Source: Leclercia adecarboxylata (GTDB taxonomy: Bacteria; Pseudomonadota; Gammaproteobacteria; Enterobacterales; Enterobacteriaceae). From it: a DNA stretch of 64,000 nucleotides. A program made the translations under genes and the position numbers. Below are positions 19,062 through 29,417 of the stretch, piece by piece; position 1 is the stretch's first letter, and every line of letters starts with the position of its first letter. The stretch is from positions 3,100,001 through 3,164,000 of the forward strand of contig NZ_CP040889.1 in assembly GCF_006171285.1 (NCBI RefSeq), written 5' to 3'. A model generated the notes under the pieces. It ran no database searches and was not told the origin of the DNA. It worked only from the letters and a program-made list of their open reading frames with translations.

Positions 19062-20381
19062 ATGACCCATCAATTGAAATCGCGCGATATCATCGCGCTG
19101 GGCTTTATGACATTTGCGCTGTTCGTTGGCGCTGGCAACATCATCTTTCCTCCCATGGTTGGCTTACAGGCGGGTGAACACGTCTGGACGGCGGCTATTG
19201 GCTTTTTAATTACCGCCGTAGGTCTGCCGGTACTGACCGTCGTTGCGCTGGCGAAAGTTGGCGGCGGCGTTGACAGCCTCAGCGCGCCGATTGGCAAGGT
19301 GGCCGGGGTGATGCTGGCCGTGGTCTGCTACCTGGCGATCGGCCCGCTGTTCGCGACGCCGCGTACCGCGACCGTCTCCTTCGAAGTGGGGATTGCCCCG
19401 CTGACCGGCGACGGCCCGCTGCCGCTGTTTATCTACAGCCTGGTTTACTTCGCCATCGTGATTCTGGTGTCGCTCTATCCGGGCAAGCTGCTGGATACCG
19501 TGGGTAACTTCCTGGCACCAATGAAGATCCTGGCGCTGGTGGTACTGGCTGTTGCGGCGATTATCTGGCCTGCCGGCCCGCTGAGCTCCGCGACCGAAGC
19601 GTACCAGAATGCGGCATTCTCTAACGGATTTGTGAACGGCTATCTGACCATGGATACGCTGGGCGCGATGGCGTTCGGTATCGTGATCGTTAACGCTGCG
19701 CGTTCCCGCGGCGTGACCGAAGCGCGTCTGCTGACCCGTTACACCGTCTGGGCTGGCCTGATGGCGGGCGCAGGGCTGGCGCTGCTCTATCTGGCGCTGT
19801 TCCGTCTCGGTTCCGACAGCAGCGTGCTGGTTGACCAGGGCGCTAACGGTGCGGCAATCCTGCATGCGTACGTTCAGCACACCTTTGGTGGCGCGGGAAG
19901 CATGATGCTGGCTATCCTGATCTTCCTGGCCTGTCTGGTGACGGCGGTTGGTCTGACCTGTGCCTGTGCAGAGTTCTTTGCCCAGTACGTGCCGCTCTCT
20001 TACCGCACGCTGGTGTTTATCCTGGGCGGCTTCTCCATGGCGGTGTCGAACCTCGGTCTGAGCCACCTGATTCAGGTCTCCATTCCGGTGTTGACCACCA
20101 TCTACCCGCCGTGCATCGTGCTGGTCGTGCTGAGCTTCACCCGCGGCTGGTGGAACAATTCCACACGAATTATCGCGCCGGCCATGTTTATCAGTCTGCT
20201 TTTTGGTATGCTTGACGGCATTAAGGCATCTGCTATCAGCGCCATTCTGCCTGCCTGGACACAGCGTCTGCCGCTGTCCGAACAGGGTCTGGCGTGGTTG
20301 ATGCCTACCGTTGTTGCACTGGTACTGGCAATTATCTGGGATCGTGCTGCAGGGCGTCAGGTTACATCGAACGCGCACTAA
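19062..20381 (+). CDS. brnQ: branched-chain amino acid transporter BrnQ
   Basis: 439 residues, LIVCS family, about 12 membrane helices; imports leucine, isoleucine and valine with a cation across the inner membrane. The family start [23 protein letters not shown] is at residues 9-31. Further conserved segments are [13 protein letters not shown] near residue 90 and [16 protein letters not shown] near residue 200. Ribosome site taaggtttt precedes the ATG. Followed by a strong terminator and then proY, as in E. coli. Confidence 0.95.
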   Translation: MTHQLKSRDIIALGFMTFALFVGAGNIIFPPMVGLQAGEHVWTAAIGFLITAVGLPVLTVVALAKVGGGVDSLSAPIGKVAGVMLAVVCYLAIGPLFATPRTATVSFEVGIAPLTGDGPLPLFIYSLVYFAIVILVSLYPGKLLDTVGNFLAPMKILALVVLAVAAIIWPAGPLSSATEAYQNAAFSNGFVNGYLTMDTLGAMAFGIVIVNAARSRGVTEARLLTRYTVWAGLMAGAGLALLYLALFRLGSDSSVLVDQGANGAAILHAYVQHTFGGAGSMMLAILIFLACLVTAVGLTCACAEFFAQYVPLSYRTLVFILGGFSMAVSNLGLSHLIQVSIPVLTTIYPPCIVLVVLSFTRGWWNNSTRIIAPAMFISLLFGMLDGIKASAISAILPAWTQRLPLSEQGLAWLMPTVVALVLAIIWDRAAGRQVTSNAH

Positions 20382-20398
20382 TCAACGGCTGAATGTTT

Positions 20399-20437
20399 AA
20401 CCACGGGGCGTAATGCCCCGTGGTTTTTTGTTTTTTT
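20399..20437 (+). terminator. terminator after brnQ
   Basis: Perfect 11-bp stem aaccacggggc/gccccgtggtt with loop gtaat, followed by ttttgtttttttt. A strong intrinsic terminator 17 bases after the brnQ stop; proY then has little room for a promoter of its own (20438-20461), so it may depend on read-through. Confidence 0.85.
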
Positions 20438-20461
20438 TAGTCTGAAATGGCATGACAACAA

Positions 20462-21835
20462 ATGGAAAGCACTAACAAACTCAAGCGTGGATTGAGCGCC
20501 CGTCACATCCGCTTTATGGCGCTGGGTTCTGCAATCGGTACTGGTCTTTTTTATGGCTCGGCAGATGCCATCAAAATGGCCGGTCCCAGCGTTCTGCTGG
20601 CGTATCTTATCGGCGGTGTTGCCGCTTACATCATCATGCGTGCGCTGGGGGAGATGTCGGTACATAACCCGTCAGCCAGCTCCTTCTCCCGCTATGCGCA
20701 AGAAAACTTAGGCCCGCTTGCTGGCTATATCACCGGCTGGACCTACTGCTTCGAAATCCTGATTGTCGCTATCGCCGACGTAACGGCGTTCGGCATTTAT
20801 ATGGGCGTCTGGTTCCCGACCGTGCCGCACTGGATCTGGGTGCTCAGCGTGGTGCTGATCATCTGCGCCATCAACCTGATGAGCGTGAAGGTGTTTGGCG
20901 AGCTGGAGTTCTGGTTCTCCTTCTTTAAAGTCGCCACCATTATCATCATGATTGCTGCCGGTATCGGCATCATTATCTGGGGTATCGGCAACGGCGGAGA
21001 GCCGACCGGGATCCACAATCTGTGGAGCAACGGCGGTTTCTTCAGTAACGGCTGGATAGGCATGGTGATGTCGCTGCAGATGGTGATGTTTGCCTACGGC
21101 GGGATCGAAATCATCGGTATTACCGCCGGTGAAGCCAAAGATCCTGAGAAGTCCATCCCGCGCGCCATCAACTCGGTGCCGATGCGTATCCTGGTCTTCT
21201 ATGTGGGCACGCTGTTTGTGATCATGTCCATCTACCCGTGGAACCAGGTTGGTACCAACGGCAGCCCGTTCGTGCTGACGTTCCAGCATCTGGGGATCAC
21301 CTTTGCCGCCAGCATTCTTAACTTCGTGGTGCTGACCGCCTCGCTTTCCGCCATCAATGCCGACGTCTTCGGCGTGGGGCGTATGCTGCACGGCATGGCC
21401 GAGCAGGGCAGTGCGCCGAAGGCATTCGCCAAAACCTCCAGCCGCGGTACGCCGTGGGTGACGGTGCTGGTGATGACCGTGGCGCTGCTGCTGTCGGTCT
21501 ACCTCAACTACATCATGCCGGAGAACGTCTTCCTGGTGATTGCGTCGCTGGCGACCTTTGCCACCGTCTGGGTGTGGATCATGATTCTGATGTCGCAGAT
21601 TGGCTTCCGCCGCCGTCTGTCGCCGGAAGAGGTAAAAGCGCTGAAGTTTAAGGTGCCGGGCGGCGTGGCAAGTACCGTTGCTGGCCTGATCTTCCTGGTC
21701 TTTATTATCGGCCTGATTGGTTACCATCCGGAAACCCGCATCTCGCTGTATGTCGGCTTTGCGTGGATTGCGCTGCTGCTGGTGGGCTGGGTGTTTAAAC
21801 GCCGCCGCGAGCGTCAGTTAGCGCAAGTGCAGTAA
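20462..21835 (+). CDS. proY: ProY, APC-family amino acid permease (proline-type)
   Basis: 457 residues with 12 predicted membrane helices. The amino acid permease signature is clear: [21 protein letters not shown] at residues 14-34, the [13 protein letters not shown] loop near residue 63, and [19 protein letters not shown] near residue 213. In E. coli ProY is described as a cryptic proline transporter; related permeases carry histidine or aromatic acids, so the substrate is not certain. It follows brnQ by 80 bases. Confidence 0.9.
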   Translation: MESTNKLKRGLSARHIRFMALGSAIGTGLFYGSADAIKMAGPSVLLAYLIGGVAAYIIMRALGEMSVHNPSASSFSRYAQENLGPLAGYITGWTYCFEILIVAIADVTAFGIYMGVWFPTVPHWIWVLSVVLIICAINLMSVKVFGELEFWFSFFKVATIIIMIAAGIGIIIWGIGNGGEPTGIHNLWSNGGFFSNGWIGMVMSLQMVMFAYGGIEIIGITAGEAKDPEKSIPRAINSVPMRILVFYVGTLFVIMSIYPWNQVGTNGSPFVLTFQHLGITFAASILNFVVLTASLSAINADVFGVGRMLHGMAEQGSAPKAFAKTSSRGTPWVTVLVMTVALLLSVYLNYIMPENVFLVIASLATFATVWVWIMILMSQIGFRRRLSPEEVKALKFKVPGGVASTVAGLIFLVFIIGLIGYHPETRISLYVGFAWIALLLVGWVFKRRRERQLAQVQ

Positions 21836-21839
21836 CAGC

Positions 21840-21866
21840 AATGCCCGGCAAACGCCGGGCATTTTT
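21840..21866 (+). terminator. terminator after proY
   Basis: Stem aatgcccggc/gccgggcatt with a short aaac loop, followed by ttt. It begins a few bases after the proY stop and ends transcription before the MalT sites of malZ. Confidence 0.75.
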
Positions 21867-21888
21867 CTCCTCCCCCTTCCTCCTCCCC
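21866..21888 (-). promoter_or_regulatory. two MalT boxes upstream of malZ
   Basis: On the minus strand GGGGAGGAGG (21879-21888) fits the MalT box GGGGA(T/G)GAGG exactly and GGGGAGGAGA (21866-21875) fits 9 of 10, in the same orientation 13 bases apart. malZ of E. coli is part of the MalT regulon. The sites end 78 bases before the malZ ATG. Confidence 0.6.
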
Positions 21889-21966
21889 CAATAAACCTCT
21901 CCGTGAGGAGTGAACATCAACTACCCTGTGGCAAGGTGACCTCATTTCTGGGAAAGGGGATAAAAG

Positions 21967-23784
21967 ATGTTGAATGCATGGCACCTGCCGGTTGCCCCAT
22001 TTGTTAAGCAAAACAACGATAAACTTGTCATCACGCTGTGGCTGACGGGCGAGAATTTGCCTGAGCGGGTGACGCTGCGCGCTGAAATCGATAATGAAGA
22101 GACGTCGCTGAAAATGCAGAAGCAGCGCAGCCAGCCGCAACCCGGCGTAACGGCCTGGCGGGCCACCCTCGACGTGGAGAAAGGGCAGCCGCGCCGCCGC
22201 TACAGCTTTAAGATGCTCTGGCATAACCGCCAGCTGTGGTTCACCCCGCAGGGTTTCAGCCGTTTTCCACCGGCGCGGCTGGAGCAGTTTGCCGTCGATT
22301 ACCCCGATGCCGGGCCGCAGTGGGTGGCCGACCAGGTCTTTTATCAGATCTTCCCGGACCGCTTTGCCCGCAGCCAGCGGCGCAACCCGGAACTGGATCG
22401 AACCTATCATCACCATGCCGCGGGGCATGAGACGCTCTTCCGGGAGTGGGATGAGCCGGTAACCGCCCAGGCAGGGGGATCGACGTTTTACGGTGGCGAT
22501 CTCGACGGCATCAGCGAGAAGCTGCCCTATCTGAAAAAACTGGGCGTCACGGCGCTCTACCTCAACCCGGTGTTTGTCGCCCCCAGCGTGCATAAATACG
22601 ACACCGAAGATTATCGCCACGTGGACGAGCGCTTTGGCGGCGACGTCGCCCTGTTACGCCTGCGGGAGAACACCCACCGGGAGGGGATGCGCCTGATCCT
22701 CGACGGCGTGTTCAACCACAGCGGTGATTCCCACGCCTGGTTCGACCGCCACAACCGGGGGACGGGCGGGGCCTGCCATAACCCGGACTCGGCCCAGCGG
22801 GACTGGTACAGCTTTGACGACGAGGGCCGCGCCCTCGACTGGCTGGGCTACGCCAGCCTGCCGAAGCTGGATTATCAGTCGTCCGGGGTGGTGGATGAGA
22901 TCTACGGCGGCGAGGACAGCATTGTTCGTCACTGGCTGAAAGCGCCGTGGAGCATGGATGGCTGGCGGCTGGACGTGGTGCACATGCTCGGCGAAGGCGG
23001 CGGGGCGCGCCATAATCTGCAGCACGTCACCGGGATCACCCGTTCGGCAAAAGAGGCCAATCCAGAGGCTTTCGTCTTTGGTGAACATTTTGGCGACGCC
23101 CGCCAGTGGTTACAGGCTGATGCAGAAGATTCGGCGATGAACTATCGCGGCTTCACCTTCCCGCTGTGGGGTTTCCTCGCCAATACCGATATCTCCTACG
23201 ATCCGCAGCAGATTGATGCGGAAACCTGCATGAGATGGATGGATAACTACCGCGCCAGCCTTTCCCATCAGCAGCAGCTGCGCATGTTTAACCAGCTCGA
23301 CAGTCACGACACCGCCCGCTTTAAGTCGTTGCTCGGCAAAGATGTCGCCCGCCTGCCGCTGGCCATCACCTGGCTGTTCACCTGGCCTGGGGTGCCGTGT
23401 ATTTACTATGGCGATGAGGTGGGGCTCGACGGCAATAACGATCCGTTCTGCCGGAAGACCTTCCCGTGGGAGGATGAAAAACAGGACAAAACCCTGCTGG
23501 CGCTCTACCAGCGGTTAATCAGGCTGCGCAAGCAGAATCAGGCCCTGCGCTACGGCGGCTGTCAGGTAGTGTACGCCCACGACAACGTGGTGGTGTTTAT
23601 GCGCGTCTACAACCAGCAGCGGGTGCTGGTGGCCATTAACCGGGGCGATGCCTGTGAAGTGGTGATGGACGATTCGCCGCTGCTCAACGTTAAGCAGTGG
23701 CAGCTGAAAGAGGGGAAAGGCGTGGCGCAGGACGGCGTGCTGTCGCTCCCGGCGATCTCGGCTTGCGTCTGGTTCGGTAATTAA
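21967..23784 (+). CDS. malZ: maltodextrin glucosidase MalZ
   Basis: 605 residues, GH13 family, cytoplasmic; removes glucose from the reducing end of maltotriose and longer maltodextrins. An N-terminal beta domain (1-120) precedes the catalytic barrel. The four GH13 regions are visible: [11 protein letters not shown] near residue 243, [12 protein letters not shown] with the nucleophile Asp near residue 338, VFGEHFGD with the acid/base Glu near residue 373, and [11 protein letters not shown] with the transition-state Asp near residue 446. Ribosome site aaaggggat precedes the ATG. Confidence 0.96.
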   Translation: MLNAWHLPVAPFVKQNNDKLVITLWLTGENLPERVTLRAEIDNEETSLKMQKQRSQPQPGVTAWRATLDVEKGQPRRRYSFKMLWHNRQLWFTPQGFSRFPPARLEQFAVDYPDAGPQWVADQVFYQIFPDRFARSQRRNPELDRTYHHHAAGHETLFREWDEPVTAQAGGSTFYGGDLDGISEKLPYLKKLGVTALYLNPVFVAPSVHKYDTEDYRHVDERFGGDVALLRLRENTHREGMRLILDGVFNHSGDSHAWFDRHNRGTGGACHNPDSAQRDWYSFDDEGRALDWLGYASLPKLDYQSSGVVDEIYGGEDSIVRHWLKAPWSMDGWRLDVVHMLGEGGGARHNLQHVTGITRSAKEANPEAFVFGEHFGDARQWLQADAEDSAMNYRGFTFPLWGFLANTDISYDPQQIDAETCMRWMDNYRASLSHQQQLRMFNQLDSHDTARFKSLLGKDVARLPLAITWLFTWPGVPCIYYGDEVGLDGNNDPFCRKTFPWEDEKQDKTLLALYQRLIRLRKQNQALRYGGCQVVYAHDNVVVFMRVYNQQRVLVAINRGDACEVVMDDSPLLNVKQWQLKEGKGVAQDGVLSLPAISACVWFGN

Positions 23785-23932
23785 TTTGCTGTACGGCAGG
23801 TGCTGAGCGCCTGCCGCCTGCTTTTCGGGTGGGAAGAATTTCTGAAAAGCGACTAGTTTTACAGTCAGAGATAGCGGAAATGCAACAATTTGTGTCAATC
23901 TGCGTAACCCATATACGGTGGAAGGTGGAAAC

Positions 23933-26572
23933 ATGGATGAGCTACTGATCTTTGGCTGCATTGTTTTATTGTTCGTGGGGGTGGTGGTGCCGATCCTCGC
24001 GATTGTCGCCCTTAACCGCACCTCGGCGTTTCGCTTTGAGCTAACGGTTCTGCGCCGCCGTCTTGAGGAGCTTGAACAGCGCGGCGTGGCAGAAAAACCT
24101 GCGATGCCGCAGGCTGAAGCGGTGACAACTGCGCCGACACTTGTGGCCCCGGAACCGGTCGTCGTCGCCGTTGTGCCCGAGCCTGCCGATCCCTGGCTCT
24201 CCCGGGCGAAGCCTGCACCCGCTGCCCGGGAGCCAGACCCTGTTAACGCGGTCACTAAAGACCCGGAGCCTTCTGCCCTTGGCGGCATGGTTACCTCGCT
24301 GGTACGCTGGTTTATGCAGGGTAACCCGCTGGCGAAGCTCGGTATTTTGCTCCTGTTCTTCGGCCTCTCATTCCTGCTGCGCTATACGGTTGAACATTCA
24401 CTCTTCCCTCTGGAATTACGTCTCGTCGCGGCCGCGCTGTTTGCTCTTGTGCTGCTGGCGACAGGTTGGCGATTACGTCATAAACAGCCGGTTTATGCCC
24501 TGATATTACAGGGGGGCGCGACAGGCGCGCTCTATCTCACCGTTTTTGGCGCGTTCCGCCTGTGGCAAATGCTGCCGATGACCCTGGCGTTTGCGCTGCT
24601 GGTGGTGATTTGTGCCGCGAGCGTGGGGCTGGCGATTTTACAAAAGGCGCTCAGTCTGGCGATGCTGGCAAGCCTCGGCGGTTATCTGGCGCCGCTGCTT
24701 CTCTCCAGCGGCAGCGGCAACCACGTGGCGCTGTTCTCGTTTTATCTTCTGCTTTCCGTGGGCATTCTTGCCATCAGCATCTGGCAGCACTGGCGGGAGC
24801 TGAATCTGCTCGGCCTGGCCTTCACCTTTGGCGTCGGGGCATTATGGGGAGCAAATGCTTACCAGCCCGCGTACTACCTGAGCTGTCAGCTGTTCCTGAT
24901 CGCAAATACGATCCTTTTCGGCGTGCTGAGCGTGGCGCTGTCGCTGCGTGCGCAGGAGAAGGGGAAACAACTTATTGATGGCGTGCTGCTGTTTGCGCCG
25001 CCCCTGGTGGGCTTTGGCATGCAGTACGCCATTACCCGGCACTGGGAGTATGGACCAGCCCTCAGCGCGTTGGGGTACGGCGGTTTCTATGTCGCATTAG
25101 CCTGGCTGGCCTTGCGTCGCTACCCTTCGCTGGGGAAACCGCTGGTCCTGGCTGCGCTGGCGCTTGGCGGCGCCTTTATCACCCTCGCTATCCCGCTGGC
25201 GCTCTCGGCGCGCTGGACGTCGATGGCCTGGGCGCTGGAAGGGTTGGGGATTCTCTGGCTGGGGGTACAGCAGCACCAGCGACGCATGACGTACAGCGGC
25301 ACGGCGCTGCTGGTTCTGGCGCTGTGCAGCGCGGTTTGGGCGCAGGTAAATGGCACGGTGCCGCTGTCTCTGATGCTGATCTTCGCGGTTCTCAGCCTGT
25401 GCTGGCTGGCGGGGGCATGGCTGTGGCGTGCGGTCCAGCTTCAGGTCAGCCTGGGGCTTCTCGCAGGCGGACTACTTTTCTGGCTGGTCGCGCTGGCGGG
25501 CGCATCGCAGTGGGTGCTGAACAATGACTCACGGGTGATGGCGGGCGTGCTGGGGTTGCTGGCGATCTCGGTCTGGGGCTGGCGCGGCGTTGCGGGGCGG
25601 CTGGCGTGGCAGGCGCTGGATCACAGTAAATGGCTGCTGTGGCCCATGATGCTGGTGGTGCTGCTGTACCAGATATCACAGCAGCAGATCTTCGCTGCCG
25701 GCTGGTCGAACCTGGCGTGGTGTGTTGCGTTACCCGCGGCGGTGGCGCTGCTCTGGCGCGACGGAGCGGCATTGCCGCCGCGGCTGTCCAGGATTGCGCA
25801 TTTGTCGCTTTTCTGGATGGTTCTGCTGGCGCTGGCGATGGAGCTTTTCTGGTTTGCACGCGATCTGCCGTGGGGCATGGCGGCCTGGGGAAGCGGCTTG
25901 ATGATGGCGGCGGGTGGCCTGGCGATCTTCCTGATTAACGAGGCGGTGGGGCGAAACATCTGGCCATTCCGCGTCTGGCCTGCGCTGTATGGGGTACAGG
26001 CGATGCTGCCGGTCGCGGCGGCGTTGACAGGCCTGTTAGTGCTGAGCAACTTCCAGGATGGCGTGGTTTATCGTCAGACCTGGCTGCCGTTAATCAATCC
26101 GCTGGAGGAGGGGGCGGCCCTGGCGTTGCTGGGGCTGGTGATGCTGTATCGCGCGGCGTTGCGCTACTTCCCGGTCTATATCGCGGTCTCCCGCCCCTGG
26201 CCGGTTGTCGCCTTGCTCGCCCTGAGCTGCTGGTGGCTGAACGGCATGCTGCTGCGGGCCCTGGCCTGGTACGGAGAAATTGCCTGGGACGCGGACGCGC
26301 TGTGGCATTCGCGGCTGGTGCAGACCTGCTTTGCGCTGGTCTGGATGCTGGCGGCGCTGGTGGTGATGCTCCATGCCACCCGGCGTCACTCCCGCCACCA
26401 GTGGCTGTGCGGCGCGGTGCTGCTGGGAATTGTAATTGTGAAACTGATGCTGGTGGACAGCGCGGGCGGCGGCGGGCTGGCGCGGGCAATCGCGTTTATC
26501 GGCGTGGCTATTCTGGTGTTAATCGTCGGGTATTTCTCCCCGTTACCGCCAAAAGCAGGAGAAGCAAAATGA
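23933..26572 (+). CDS. DUF2339 multi-pass membrane protein
   Basis: 879 residues. One N-terminal helix (about residues 3-25) is followed by a charged, coiled-coil-like stretch (RFELTVLRRRLEELEQR), a Pro/Ala-rich linker to about residue 120, and then more than twenty hydrophobic helices. NPLAKLGILLLFFGLSFLLRYTVE begins the conserved DUF2339 block. Function is unknown. An in-frame GTG at 23918 is possible, but the ATG at 23933 directly follows ggaaggtgg. Its stop overlaps the start of the DUF3999 gene by four bases, so the pair is translationally coupled and probably makes one complex. K-12 has neither gene at this locus. Confidence 0.85.
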   Translation: MDELLIFGCIVLLFVGVVVPILAIVALNRTSAFRFELTVLRRRLEELEQRGVAEKPAMPQAEAVTTAPTLVAPEPVVVAVVPEPADPWLSRAKPAPAAREPDPVNAVTKDPEPSALGGMVTSLVRWFMQGNPLAKLGILLLFFGLSFLLRYTVEHSLFPLELRLVAAALFALVLLATGWRLRHKQPVYALILQGGATGALYLTVFGAFRLWQMLPMTLAFALLVVICAASVGLAILQKALSLAMLASLGGYLAPLLLSSGSGNHVALFSFYLLLSVGILAISIWQHWRELNLLGLAFTFGVGALWGANAYQPAYYLSCQLFLIANTILFGVLSVALSLRAQEKGKQLIDGVLLFAPPLVGFGMQYAITRHWEYGPALSALGYGGFYVALAWLALRRYPSLGKPLVLAALALGGAFITLAIPLALSARWTSMAWALEGLGILWLGVQQHQRRMTYSGTALLVLALCSAVWAQVNGTVPLSLMLIFAVLSLCWLAGAWLWRAVQLQVSLGLLAGGLLFWLVALAGASQWVLNNDSRVMAGVLGLLAISVWGWRGVAGRLAWQALDHSKWLLWPMMLVVLLYQISQQQIFAAGWSNLAWCVALPAAVALLWRDGAALPPRLSRIAHLSLFWMVLLALAMELFWFARDLPWGMAAWGSGLMMAAGGLAIFLINEAVGRNIWPFRVWPALYGVQAMLPVAAALTGLLVLSNFQDGVVYRQTWLPLINPLEEGAALALLGLVMLYRAALRYFPVYIAVSRPWPVVALLALSCWWLNGMLLRALAWYGEIAWDADALWHSRLVQTCFALVWMLAALVVMLHATRRHSRHQWLCGAVLLGIVIVKLMLVDSAGGGGLARAIAFIGVAILVLIVGYFSPLPPKAGEAK

Positions 26573-27963
26573 AATGGATGAGAGCGGTGTTATGGGGCGT
26601 GCTGTTCAGTGCCGCCGGGGCGGCCTCGGGCAACGATAAGGCAGGGGAAACGCCGCAGGATTACGCCACGGGGATGTCGCTTGGAACGGTCGACGCATCG
26701 CCCTGGTATCGCGTTGCGCTGCCCCAGGCGGTCTATCAGACCACGGCCTGGCTGGACCTGCGTGATGTGCGGGTCTTTAACCATCGGGGTGACGCTGTGC
26801 CCTTTGCGCTCGACGTGCAAAAACAGCAGCCGGTGGCGCCAGAAACGGTGGATCTGCGGCTTTTCCCGCTGGACAGGGCGCCGGTCTCGTCGGCTGAACA
26901 GCAGGAAAAGGGGTCGGCATCCGTTGTTTTACGCTCCAGGAGCGGGATTGAAATCCATCTGGAAAGCGACGAGGTAAAAAGGTTCGGCCAGAGTTATCTA
27001 CTGACGTTGCCCGAGGAGAGAAAAGATCCGCTTTATCTGGCGCAACTGCGCCTGAACTGGAACACGCCGCCGGGTAACTGGCAGGGGAAAGCGTCGGTCT
27101 ATGCCAGCGAGGATCTCCGCTACTGGCGACAGGTGCAGGAAGATGCGCCTCTGATGGATCTGACCCGTGACAACGATCGGCTGAAGATGGATACCATCAG
27201 CGCCCGTCTGATGCTCTCCGGGGAAGGGACGCGATACCTGCTGGTGATCCTCGATTCGCAAAGCCCGGCGCTGGCCCTGAACGGCGTCAGCGCCATTACC
27301 GATAGCCGCGAGCCGGAACCTGAACGCGTGGTGATCGCTGCCCGGGCCGAAAAAGCGGGCGATGACCAGGTCGTCTGGCGCTGGAAAAAGCCGCAGCCGC
27401 TGACTTCGCTCAGGATCACCCTGTCACATGAAGGGGTCTTGCCGGTGGAGTTGAGCTGGCGCAGTGGCGAAAAAGAGCCCTGGCAGCCGCTGAGCAAAAC
27501 CGTGCTCTACCAGCTGGATGGTAAACGTTCGGACGATATCCTGCTTTCCGGTCAGCCGGTTGAAGCGGTGCGGATGGTGACCATCAATACCCGCCTGCCC
27601 GAGACGCTGCCTGAGATGAGCGGCGCGCGCGACAGCTATCAGCTGGTGTTCAATGCCCAGGGCAAAGGCCCCTATATGCTGGCCTGGGGAAACCGGGCGG
27701 CACAGAAGGCAGACATTGGGCTGGATATGCTGATCCCGGCATCGCTGCGTAACACCCACCCGGTAAACGCGCTGCCGCGGGCGCTGGCGCAAGAGGACGT
27801 CACTTTGGGCGGCGAAGAACGACTGACGGCGACCTCGGTTGCCGAGCAACAGGCACGCTGGAAAACGCTGCTGGTGTGGGGCGCGCTGCTGCTCGGGGTT
27901 GGAGCGCTGGCGCTGATGGCCTGGCGTATCTGGCGGGAAGTGAAAAAAGACGGGGCGGCTTAA
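26569..27963 (+). CDS. DUF3999 exported/membrane-anchored protein
   Basis: 464 residues. A signal peptide (WMRAVLWGVLFSAAGAASG) leads to a long region rich in beta strands, then a single C-terminal helix WGALLLGVGALALMAW (about 435-452) and a basic tail RIWREVKK. This predicts a periplasmic beta domain tethered to the inner membrane. An upstream frame extends to 26233 but runs inside the DUF2339 gene; the ATG at 26569 follows agcaggagaag and gives the signal peptide. DUF3999 proteins are known as partners of DUF2339 proteins; their role is not established. Confidence 0.85.
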   Translation: MKWMRAVLWGVLFSAAGAASGNDKAGETPQDYATGMSLGTVDASPWYRVALPQAVYQTTAWLDLRDVRVFNHRGDAVPFALDVQKQQPVAPETVDLRLFPLDRAPVSSAEQQEKGSASVVLRSRSGIEIHLESDEVKRFGQSYLLTLPEERKDPLYLAQLRLNWNTPPGNWQGKASVYASEDLRYWRQVQEDAPLMDLTRDNDRLKMDTISARLMLSGEGTRYLLVILDSQSPALALNGVSAITDSREPEPERVVIAARAEKAGDDQVVWRWKKPQPLTSLRITLSHEGVLPVELSWRSGEKEPWQPLSKTVLYQLDGKRSDDILLSGQPVEAVRMVTINTRLPETLPEMSGARDSYQLVFNAQGKGPYMLAWGNRAAQKADIGLDMLIPASLRNTHPVNALPRALAQEDVTLGGEERLTATSVAEQQARWKTLLVWGALLLGVGALALMAWRIWREVKKDGAA

Positions 27964-27970
27964 CGGCATA

Positions 27971-27998
27971 AAAAAGGCCCGCATCTGCGGGCCTTTCT
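27971..27998. terminator. bidirectional terminator between the DUF3999 gene and tsaA
   Basis: Perfect stem aaaggcccgc/gcgggccttt with loop atct, A run on the left and tttctc on the right. Serves the DUF3999 gene on the plus strand and tsaA, whose stop is at 28014, on the minus strand (five T). Confidence 0.8.
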
Positions 27999-28013
27999 CG
28001 TAAACCGTGCCGA

Positions 28014-28616
28014 TTACAGGCTGGATACGTTCTCGGTCAGGTATTTAGCAACGCCTGCCGGAGAGGCTGCCATACCTTCTTTACCTTTTTCCCACTGAGC
28101 CGGGCACACTTCACCGTGCTCTTCGTGGAACTGCAGCGCGTCAACCATACGCAGCATTTCGTCGATGTTACGACCCAGTGGCAGATCGTTCACAACCTGG
28201 TGACGAACGATGCCGTTCGCGTCGATCAGGAAGGAGCCACGCAGTGCAACGCCAGCGTCCGGATGTTCGATACCGTAAGCCTGCTGGATTTCACGTTTGA
28301 TGTCCGCAACCATTGCGTATTTCACTGGACCGATGCCGCCGTTGTCGACAGGGGTGTTACGCCATGCGTTGTGTACAAACTCAGAGTCGAAGGAGACGCC
28401 AACCACTTCCACGCCACGCTTCTGGAATTCTTCGTAACGCTTGTCGAACGCGATCAGCTCAGACGGGCAAACGAAGGTGAAGTCCATTGGCCAGAAGAAC
28501 AGAACGGTCGCTTTACCGTTGGTGTGCTGCTTGAAGTTGAAGTTTTCAACGATTTCACCGCTGCCCAGAACGGCTGCTGCTGTAAAATCCGGAGCCGGAC
28601 GAGTTACCAGAACCAT
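28014..28616 (-). CDS. tsaA: typical 2-Cys peroxiredoxin (AhpC/TSA family)
   Basis: 200 residues. Reduces peroxides using a peroxidatic Cys50 in FTFVCPSE and a resolving Cys171 in GEVCPAQW, with the flanking Thr/Pro and an Arg in the GSFLIDANGIVRH region. It differs in sequence and length from E. coli AhpC (187 residues) and resembles the TsaA type that Salmonella carries at the same place near acpH. No reductase partner such as ahpF is adjacent, so thioredoxin is the likely electron donor (inference). Ribosome site aggagaatc precedes the ATG. Confidence 0.85.
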   Translation of the reverse strand: MVLVTRPAPDFTAAAVLGSGEIVENFNFKQHTNGKATVLFFWPMDFTFVCPSELIAFDKRYEEFQKRGVEVVGVSFDSEFVHNAWRNTPVDNGGIGPVKYAMVADIKREIQQAYGIEHPDAGVALRGSFLIDANGIVRHQVVNDLPLGRNIDEMLRMVDALQFHEEHGEVCPAQWEKGKEGMAASPAGVAKYLTENVSSL

Positions 28617-28743
28617 ATGATTCTCCTGTGATTACTAAGGTTATTTAGAACGCAACGCGGGCCAGTATAGAGAGTGTTCGTCCTAAAGACAAAGAGGCGC
28701 TGACAATCGTTAACCCAGCTTTTACCTATCAATCACATTTATA

Positions 28744-29325
28744 TTAAAGCTGCTTATGCTTCGCCTGCTCCATCATCCGGGGATAGAACTGCCAGAAGCG
28801 CTGCTCCAGCGCGTCGTAATGGGCGTCCAGATCCTGCCAGGAGTCGCGCAGGGCGTCGAGACGCGGGCGGCGGCTGGCCATGCCGTTGAGCACCCGCTGA
28901 ATGAAATCCATCTCGCTGTAGCGCTCCAGCCAGCGCTCCGACCACAGATAGTTGTTCAGATTCACAAAGCGCGGCGGAGAGTCGGGCAGGATAATCGCCA
29001 CCTGGGCATGGGCATAGCGCACGAACGCCGGCAGCGGCATCTCGGGGGAGAGTTGCGCCCAGTGGCGGGAGACAAAGTGATCCCACATCACATCCAGCGT
29101 AATGGGTGCTACCCGGCGGGTTTCCGGGCGGAACCACTCTTTGGCCTCTTTCACTTCGGGCAGATTGTCGGTGAGAACATCGATCCGGCGATGCATGAAA
29201 ATGCCCTCCACGACGTCGGCGGGGTAATCCTCAGCAGGGTTGCCGCGCACGAAGTCGGCCAGCAAATTGCCGGAAAGGGAGCTGTCAGCGAGATGGGCGA
29301 GGTGCAGGTGAGCGAGAAAATTCAT
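28744..29325 (-). CDS. acpH: ACP phosphodiesterase AcpH (YajB)
   Basis: 193 residues; hydrolyses the phosphopantetheine arm from acyl carrier protein to give apo-ACP. An HD-domain-like protein with metal-ligand candidates in [22 protein letters not shown] near residue 22, [10 protein letters not shown] near residue 44 and [12 protein letters not shown] near residue 78. The ATG at 29325 matches the E. coli start MNFLAHL; an upstream start at 29364 would run into the queA promoter region. Divergent from queA. Confidence 0.93.
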   Translation of the reverse strand: MNFLAHLHLAHLADSSLSGNLLADFVRGNPAEDYPADVVEGIFMHRRIDVLTDNLPEVKEAKEWFRPETRRVAPITLDVMWDHFVSRHWAQLSPEMPLPAFVRYAHAQVAIILPDSPPRFVNLNNYLWSERWLERYSEMDFIQRVLNGMASRRPRLDALRDSWQDLDAHYDALEQRFWQFYPRMMEQAKHKQL

Positions 29326-29417
29326 GCGATTCGTTATCCGAAGCGAGGCTAGTTGTTGCAGCAAAGAGGTGTGAGCACTAGACTAAGCCGCCTGTTTTTA
29401 AGTCACGAGTATATGCC

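Noticed and set aside
18917..19177. 86-codon frame overlapping the start of brnQ, considered as a leader peptide
   Set aside because: It overlaps brnQ by over 100 bases in another frame, starts with GTG without a good ribosome site, and shows no run of leucine, valine or isoleucine codons expected of an attenuator.
19206..20378. 390-codon open frame antisense to brnQ
   Set aside because: It mirrors brnQ, a well-conserved transporter; the translation is Arg/Gln/His-rich low-quality sequence, a side effect of codon bias.
20708..21727. 339-codon open frame antisense to proY
   Set aside because: Same artefact: His/Asp/Gln-rich translation with no family features opposite a clear permease.
26233..26568. 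N-terminal extension of the DUF3999 gene
   Set aside because: The region is inside the DUF2339 gene and would bury the signal peptide; the ATG at 26569 has a ribosome site.
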